Origin: Sulfitobacter noctilucicola
Lineage (GTDB): Bacteria > Pseudomonadota > Alphaproteobacteria > Rhodobacterales > Rhodobacteraceae
Assembly (NCBI RefSeq): GCF_000622385.1
Contig: NZ_JASD01000008.1
Location: 496,001 to 560,000 of the forward strand
Direction: 5' to 3'
DNA length: 64,000 nucleotides
The translations under genes and the position numbers were made by a program. The stretch's first letter is position 1. Every line of letters starts with the position of its first letter. This document shows, one piece after another, positions 60,623 to 64,000 of the stretch. The notes below the pieces were generated by a model. The model saw nothing but the letters and a program-made list of their open reading frames with translations. It was not told the DNA's origin and did no database searches.

Positions 60623-61696
60623 ATGACTCCGCTGACGCTCACCTCTCTTGCCGATCTCAAGTCGCTGGATGTCGATACGATCATTGATGTCCGCGCGCCG
60701 TCCGAATTCGCCGAAGACCACATTCCCGGGGCCATAAACCTGCCCGTCCTAAGTGACCACGAGCGTGCAGAAGTCGGCACCGTATATACGCGTGTCAGCC
60801 CCTTCAAGGCCCGCAAAATCGGTGGCGCACTGGTGGCGCAGAATACCGCGCATCACTTGCAGACGGCGCTGGCGGGCAAGGACGGGGGCTGGCAACCTTT
60901 GGTATATTGCTGGCGCGGCGGCCAGCGTTCCGGCGCATTCGCAACGATTCTCGATCAAGTCGGCTGGAGGGTTCGCCTCCTTCAAGGCGGGTATCAAAGC
61001 TATCGCCGTGAGGTGGTGAAATCTCTCTATGACACACAGTTTTCCCATCGCATCACGCTGATCGCCGGTGGCACAGGCACAGCGAAAACTGCTTTGCTGC
61101 ACCATCTTGCGGATGCGGGTGCCCAGATGCTGGATCTGGAAGGGTTGGCAGAACACCGTGGCTCCTTGTTTGGCGGCATCAAGTCTAATCAGCCTGCGCA
61201 AAAGATGTTCGAGACACGGGTCGCGGCAGCGCTGGCGGCACTGGACCCAGCAAAAACCACTTTTATCGAGGCGGAAAGCAGCAAAATCGGTCAGCGGATT
61301 GTACCACCCGCGCTGTGGGCTGCGATGATCACCGCCGACCGCATCCAGATTTCAGCACCGATTGATGCGCGCAGCCGGTTTCTATGCCGCGCTTATGCCG
61401 ATCTTACTGAAGACAAAGCGCATCTGGGCCATCTGATCGATCAGCTGCGTCCTTACCATTCAGCTGATATAATCGCCTTGTGGCACGCACAGGCCACAAA
61501 AGGGGAATGGCAAGCGCTCGCGGCTGGACTGATCACTGCGCATTACGATCCGCGCTATGCCAAGTCCGCCGCCAGTGCCCAACCTGCGGCGCAGACGATA
61601 GAACTTTCCGATCTGGATGATGCGACCTTAGCCAAAGCCGCCAAACGGCTGGCAGGCGGATCAACGCAAGGTCACGTTTCCGCTGCCGCCGGATAG
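60623..61696 (+). CDS. mnmH: tRNA 2-selenouridine(34) synthase
   Basis: A 357-residue protein with an N-terminal rhodanese domain, IIDVRAPSEFAEDHIPGAIN, whose catalytic Cys96 is in YCWRGGQRS, and a C-terminal P-loop domain, IAGGTGTAKTALL near residues 146-158, for geranyl transfer. It replaces sulfur in 2-thiouridine at the tRNA wobble position with selenium from selenophosphate. ATG 60623 has AAGG six bases before it. Its end overlaps the convergent selD gene by 36 bases, so the enzyme and its selenium donor are side by side. Confidence 0.94.
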   Translation: MTPLTLTSLADLKSLDVDTIIDVRAPSEFAEDHIPGAINLPVLSDHERAEVGTVYTRVSPFKARKIGGALVAQNTAHHLQTALAGKDGGWQPLVYCWRGGQRSGAFATILDQVGWRVRLLQGGYQSYRREVVKSLYDTQFSHRITLIAGGTGTAKTALLHHLADAGAQMLDLEGLAEHRGSLFGGIKSNQPAQKMFETRVAAALAALDPAKTTFIEAESSKIGQRIVPPALWAAMITADRIQISAPIDARSRFLCRAYADLTEDKAHLGHLIDQLRPYHSADIIALWHAQATKGEWQALAAGLITAHYDPRYAKSAASAQPAAQTIELSDLDDATLAKAAKRLAGGSTQGHVSAAAG

Positions 61697-63823
61697 GCTT
61701 CCGATCACGTGCCCCCGCACACCCGCCGCTTGCAAGGCATTTAGGGTCGCCTCCACTTCTTGCGCTGGAACAGCGGCAAGCAATCCACCCGCTGTCTGGG
61801 GATCATAAAGCAGCGGATCGTCCGCTCCGGCAGTTTCTGCATTACTCCGGTTTGCGGGCATCAAAGTTGATGAAACGCCGCTTTGCGACAGACCGCGCGC
61901 GCCCTGATAGATGGGAATATCGTCGCAGCACAGCATAGCATCCAGTCCGGAAGCTTTGGCAATCGCCCGGACGTGGCCTGCCAACCCGAAACCGGTCACA
62001 TCCGTCATTGCATTGGCGACGCCGCCCAGAACTTGCGCTTCGCTGTTTTGCGGTTGAACCATGATCGCCAAAGCCGCAGCAACATCGCGACCGTCGGCCT
62101 GCCCCGCCATGTCCGCCGCCATAATCACACCTGACCCGATGGGCCGCGTCAGGATTAACACATCGCCATCTTTCGCACCCGCAACTGTCAGCGGCATCGC
62201 GGCGCGTGTGCCCGTGACCGTAAAACCGATGGTCAGCTCCGCCCCCATGGTTGTATGCCCGCCTACCAGTTGCGCACCAGCGCCGGCCATCACTTCTTCA
62301 GCCGCCTGCGTGATCTCTCGGAGCGTCCGTTCTTGCAAAGCGGCTGACATCTGCGGCACCACGATCTGCGCCAATGCGACCTGCGGTGCTGCACCCATGG
62401 CCCAGATATCGCCCAAGGCATGTACCGCCGCAATCCGCGCCATCTGGGCGGGGTCCTCAACCAGCGCACGCAAGTGATCTGTACTGATTACCTGAAACCC
62501 ACCGCCGGGCTGGCGCAGGACCGCGGCGTCATCCCCTGCCCCTGTAACGACGTCGCCCCCAACCGGAGCGATCCCGCTCAGCGCTGCTTCCAGAACGCCG
62601 CCGCCCACCTTGGCACCACATCCGCCACACAAAGGCTTTGCCGCCAGCATCTCGGCAACGCCTGTCGCGGCTTGCGGAGCCTTCGGCTGCGTCATCACAG
62701 GCAAATCTGCCAAGCGGTCCATGAACGCACGATCAATCCGGTCCTTCCACCACCACAAAAGCGACCCTGACAGCGTCACACCGAATTTCTCCGCCAACGC
62801 CTTTTGGCCGCCCAGCGAGATCAGTTTGAGATAGGATTTTTGCGGATGCCACTGCCGACGCTTCCCCACACCCAAAGCCGCGCGCAGGTTATGTTTGAGG
62901 ATCGGCGCGGCACGCACTGCAAACACACCCGCCTTGGGTCGCGGATCGGCAGGCATGACTGCACAATCGCCCACCGCAAACAGACTGCTGTCGCCGCGCA
63001 CGCCCAGATCGCGACCAATCTCGATGAACCCGTCGTTCTGCGGCAAATCGGTCCGCGCGATCCAGTCATGTGGAAACGCGCCGGCCGCACCGACGGTCAA
63101 GGCGGACGGCACCGGATCGCCTCCTGCCAGGAAAACGTGATCTTCCGTCACTTCCAGAACCCGCGCGTCCGTTCTTACGTTGACACCCAGACCTTCCATC
63201 GCAGCCAGCACACGCCGCTGTGCCGCAGCACCCATCCCTGAAATCTCCGGCCCAGCCTCGATCACGGTTATTTCTGGCGCTAACCCCTGTTCCTTCAGCG
63301 CAAATGCCATCGCCATGGCAAGCTCGCATCCTGCCACCCCGCCGCCGATAACCGTCACCTGAGGTGCAATCCTACCCTTTGCCGCCTTTTCCAGAAAGTC
63401 GCGCCAGCGTGCAGCATATTTATCCAGCGGTTTGGCCCCGATAGCATGATCCGCAAACCCACTCAGCTCCATCTCTGCCGTGATGCCCACATCAATCGAC
63501 GCCACATCATAGACCACAGGCCCCCGCTTCGCCAAAACGATCTGTTTGGTCACGCGGTCAATATCTACCGCTTTATCAAGGATCAGCCGGGCCCCCGCAT
63601 GACGGCAGAGCCGCACCAGATCGATCTCCAGCTCGTCACGGCTGTAGTGCCCTGCCACATGCCCCGGCAGCATGCCCGTATAAGGTGCCGTTGGTCCCGG
63701 ATTGATCACCGTCAGTCGTGCGCCCGGCAGTGGGTCCATCCCCCAAGACCGCAACACCAGCGCATGGGCATGTCCGCCACCGACCAACACCAGATCGCGG
63801 GTATAAGGGATATCCTGCCGCAT
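61661..63823 (-). CDS. selD: Selenide, water dikinase fused to an NADH-dehydrogenase-like flavoprotein
   Basis: A 720-residue fusion. Residues 1-380 form a pyridine nucleotide-disulfide oxidoreductase module (LVLVGGGHAHALVLR, IGGGVAGCELAMAMAFALKE, GDSSLFAVGDCAVM). Residues about 395-720 form SelD, with active-site Cys402 and Lys405 in CGGCGAK and the ATP-binding acidic DDAAVL region. It makes selenophosphate from selenide and ATP; the flavoprotein half may reduce selenium compounds. The reactive position is cysteine here, not selenocysteine. selA, selB and selC are not in the window. Confidence 0.94.
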   Translation of the reverse strand: MRQDIPYTRDLVLVGGGHAHALVLRSWGMDPLPGARLTVINPGPTAPYTGMLPGHVAGHYSRDELEIDLVRLCRHAGARLILDKAVDIDRVTKQIVLAKRGPVVYDVASIDVGITAEMELSGFADHAIGAKPLDKYAARWRDFLEKAAKGRIAPQVTVIGGGVAGCELAMAMAFALKEQGLAPEITVIEAGPEISGMGAAAQRRVLAAMEGLGVNVRTDARVLEVTEDHVFLAGGDPVPSALTVGAAGAFPHDWIARTDLPQNDGFIEIGRDLGVRGDSSLFAVGDCAVMPADPRPKAGVFAVRAAPILKHNLRAALGVGKRRQWHPQKSYLKLISLGGQKALAEKFGVTLSGSLLWWWKDRIDRAFMDRLADLPVMTQPKAPQAATGVAEMLAAKPLCGGCGAKVGGGVLEAALSGIAPVGGDVVTGAGDDAAVLRQPGGGFQVISTDHLRALVEDPAQMARIAAVHALGDIWAMGAAPQVALAQIVVPQMSAALQERTLREITQAAEEVMAGAGAQLVGGHTTMGAELTIGFTVTGTRAAMPLTVAGAKDGDVLILTRPIGSGVIMAADMAGQADGRDVAAALAIMVQPQNSEAQVLGGVANAMTDVTGFGLAGHVRAIAKASGLDAMLCCDDIPIYQGARGLSQSGVSSTLMPANRSNAETAGADDPLLYDPQTAGGLLAAVPAQEVEATLNALQAAGVRGHVIGSLSGGSGNVTLR

Positions 63824-63873
63824 AAGTGGAACGCCTCTTCTTCACTTGGCCAATAGCCTCTGGGAGAGTTTGA

Positions 63874-63889
63874 GAGAGCTAACGCTCTC
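63874..63889. repeat. Small perfect hairpin upstream of selD
   Basis: GAGAGC and GCTCTC flank TAAC, a six-base stem with a four-base loop, about 50 bases before the selD ATG. It has no T run, so it is not an obvious terminator. It may be in the selD leader. Confidence 0.25.
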
Positions 63890-63957
63890 ATTCCCCAAAT
63901 AAGGTCGACTGCGGACTTGCCCGCACCTTCGGCTTTACAGCTACTCCAGATACACGG

Positions 63958-64000
63958 CTAATGAAAATCCCGCGACTTGGGGATCACGCGCACGTCACGG
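63958..64000 (-). CDS. Possible C-terminal end of a gene entering from the right, partial
   Basis: On the minus strand 13 sense codons, reading R-D-V-R-V-I-P-K-S-R-D-F-H, end at a TAG at 63958-63960. The segment is too short to recognise. The 134 bases to the selD start have no other coding frame of note. Confidence 0.25.
   Translation of the reverse strand, partial: RDVRVIPKSRDFH

Noticed and set aside
63824..64000. A selC (tRNA-Sec) gene beside selD
   Set aside because: No GTTCGA T loop and no long extra arm could be found on either strand; only a small hairpin is present.

Overview
The window reads as an ordinary chromosomal stretch of a marine-type alphaproteobacterium of the order Rhodobacterales (Roseobacter group). 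Coding density is high, G+C looks moderately high, and many small families are typical of that lineage: a DUF1013/TrcR regulator, a TIGR02300 protein, COQ9 beside rpsU, malyl-CoA lyase Mcl1 of the ethylmalonyl-CoA pathway, DUF6404, DUF995, DUF1244, and a SelD fused to an NADH-dehydrogenase-like flavoprotein. The genus cannot be fixed from sequence reading alone. No insertion sequence, prophage, CRISPR array or rRNA operon was seen, and no stretch longer than about 260 bases lacks a gene.

Layout. 0-8.3 kb: tail of a probable D,D-carboxypeptidase, a LysR regulator, two small proteins, a DUF2189 membrane protein behind an FNR-like site, and the peptide importer operon yejA-B-E-F. 8.3-16.4 kb: a membrane cytochrome c divergent from prephenate dehydratase (pheA), a DUF995 protein, a LuxR solo, an SRPBCC protein with a CtrA-like site, nudC, a CpdB-like phosphoesterase, the SRP RNA gene with a readable promoter, DUF6404 and a YpfJ protease. 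16.4-24.9 kb: the classical dnaX-ybaB-recR block, ornithine decarboxylase, an endonuclease/exonuclease/phosphatase protein, trcR, a secreted RNase T2 and a quinone oxidoreductase.

25-29.4 kb: a compact acyl-AMP ligase coupled to a thiolase-like protein that lacks a key cysteine, convergent on the biotin ECF transporter bioM-bioN-bioY. This matches the yhfU-yhfT-yhfS association of Bacillus and is the most interesting unexplained unit here. 29.4-38.6 kb: COQ9/rpsU, an AsnC-type regulator divergent from alanine dehydrogenase, DUF2087, mscL, a glutathione transferase, a GMC oxidoreductase, YtoQ, and a methyltransferase divergent from a LysR regulator. 38.6-48.5 kb: pheS and pheT separated by two genes, an OmpA-like protein, a DJ-1-family protein, rpmI-rplT, pyruvate kinase and DUF1244.

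48.5-64 kb: two tandem paralogous calcium-binding repeat proteins, a D-amino-acid operon (dgcN, dgcA, D-amino-acid aminotransferase), mcl1, a LysE exporter, accA, a GntR regulator with a perfect palindrome at its start, DUF3140, a YgjP-like metallopeptidase, TIGR02300, tRNA-Ala(GGC) with a short repeat of its 3' end just downstream, an orphan cytoplasmic LysM protein, and the selenium genes mnmH and selD-fusion facing each other with overlapping ends.

Most assignments come from motif and family recognition by eye. Starts were chosen by Shine-Dalgarno spacing and family length and may be off by a few codons.
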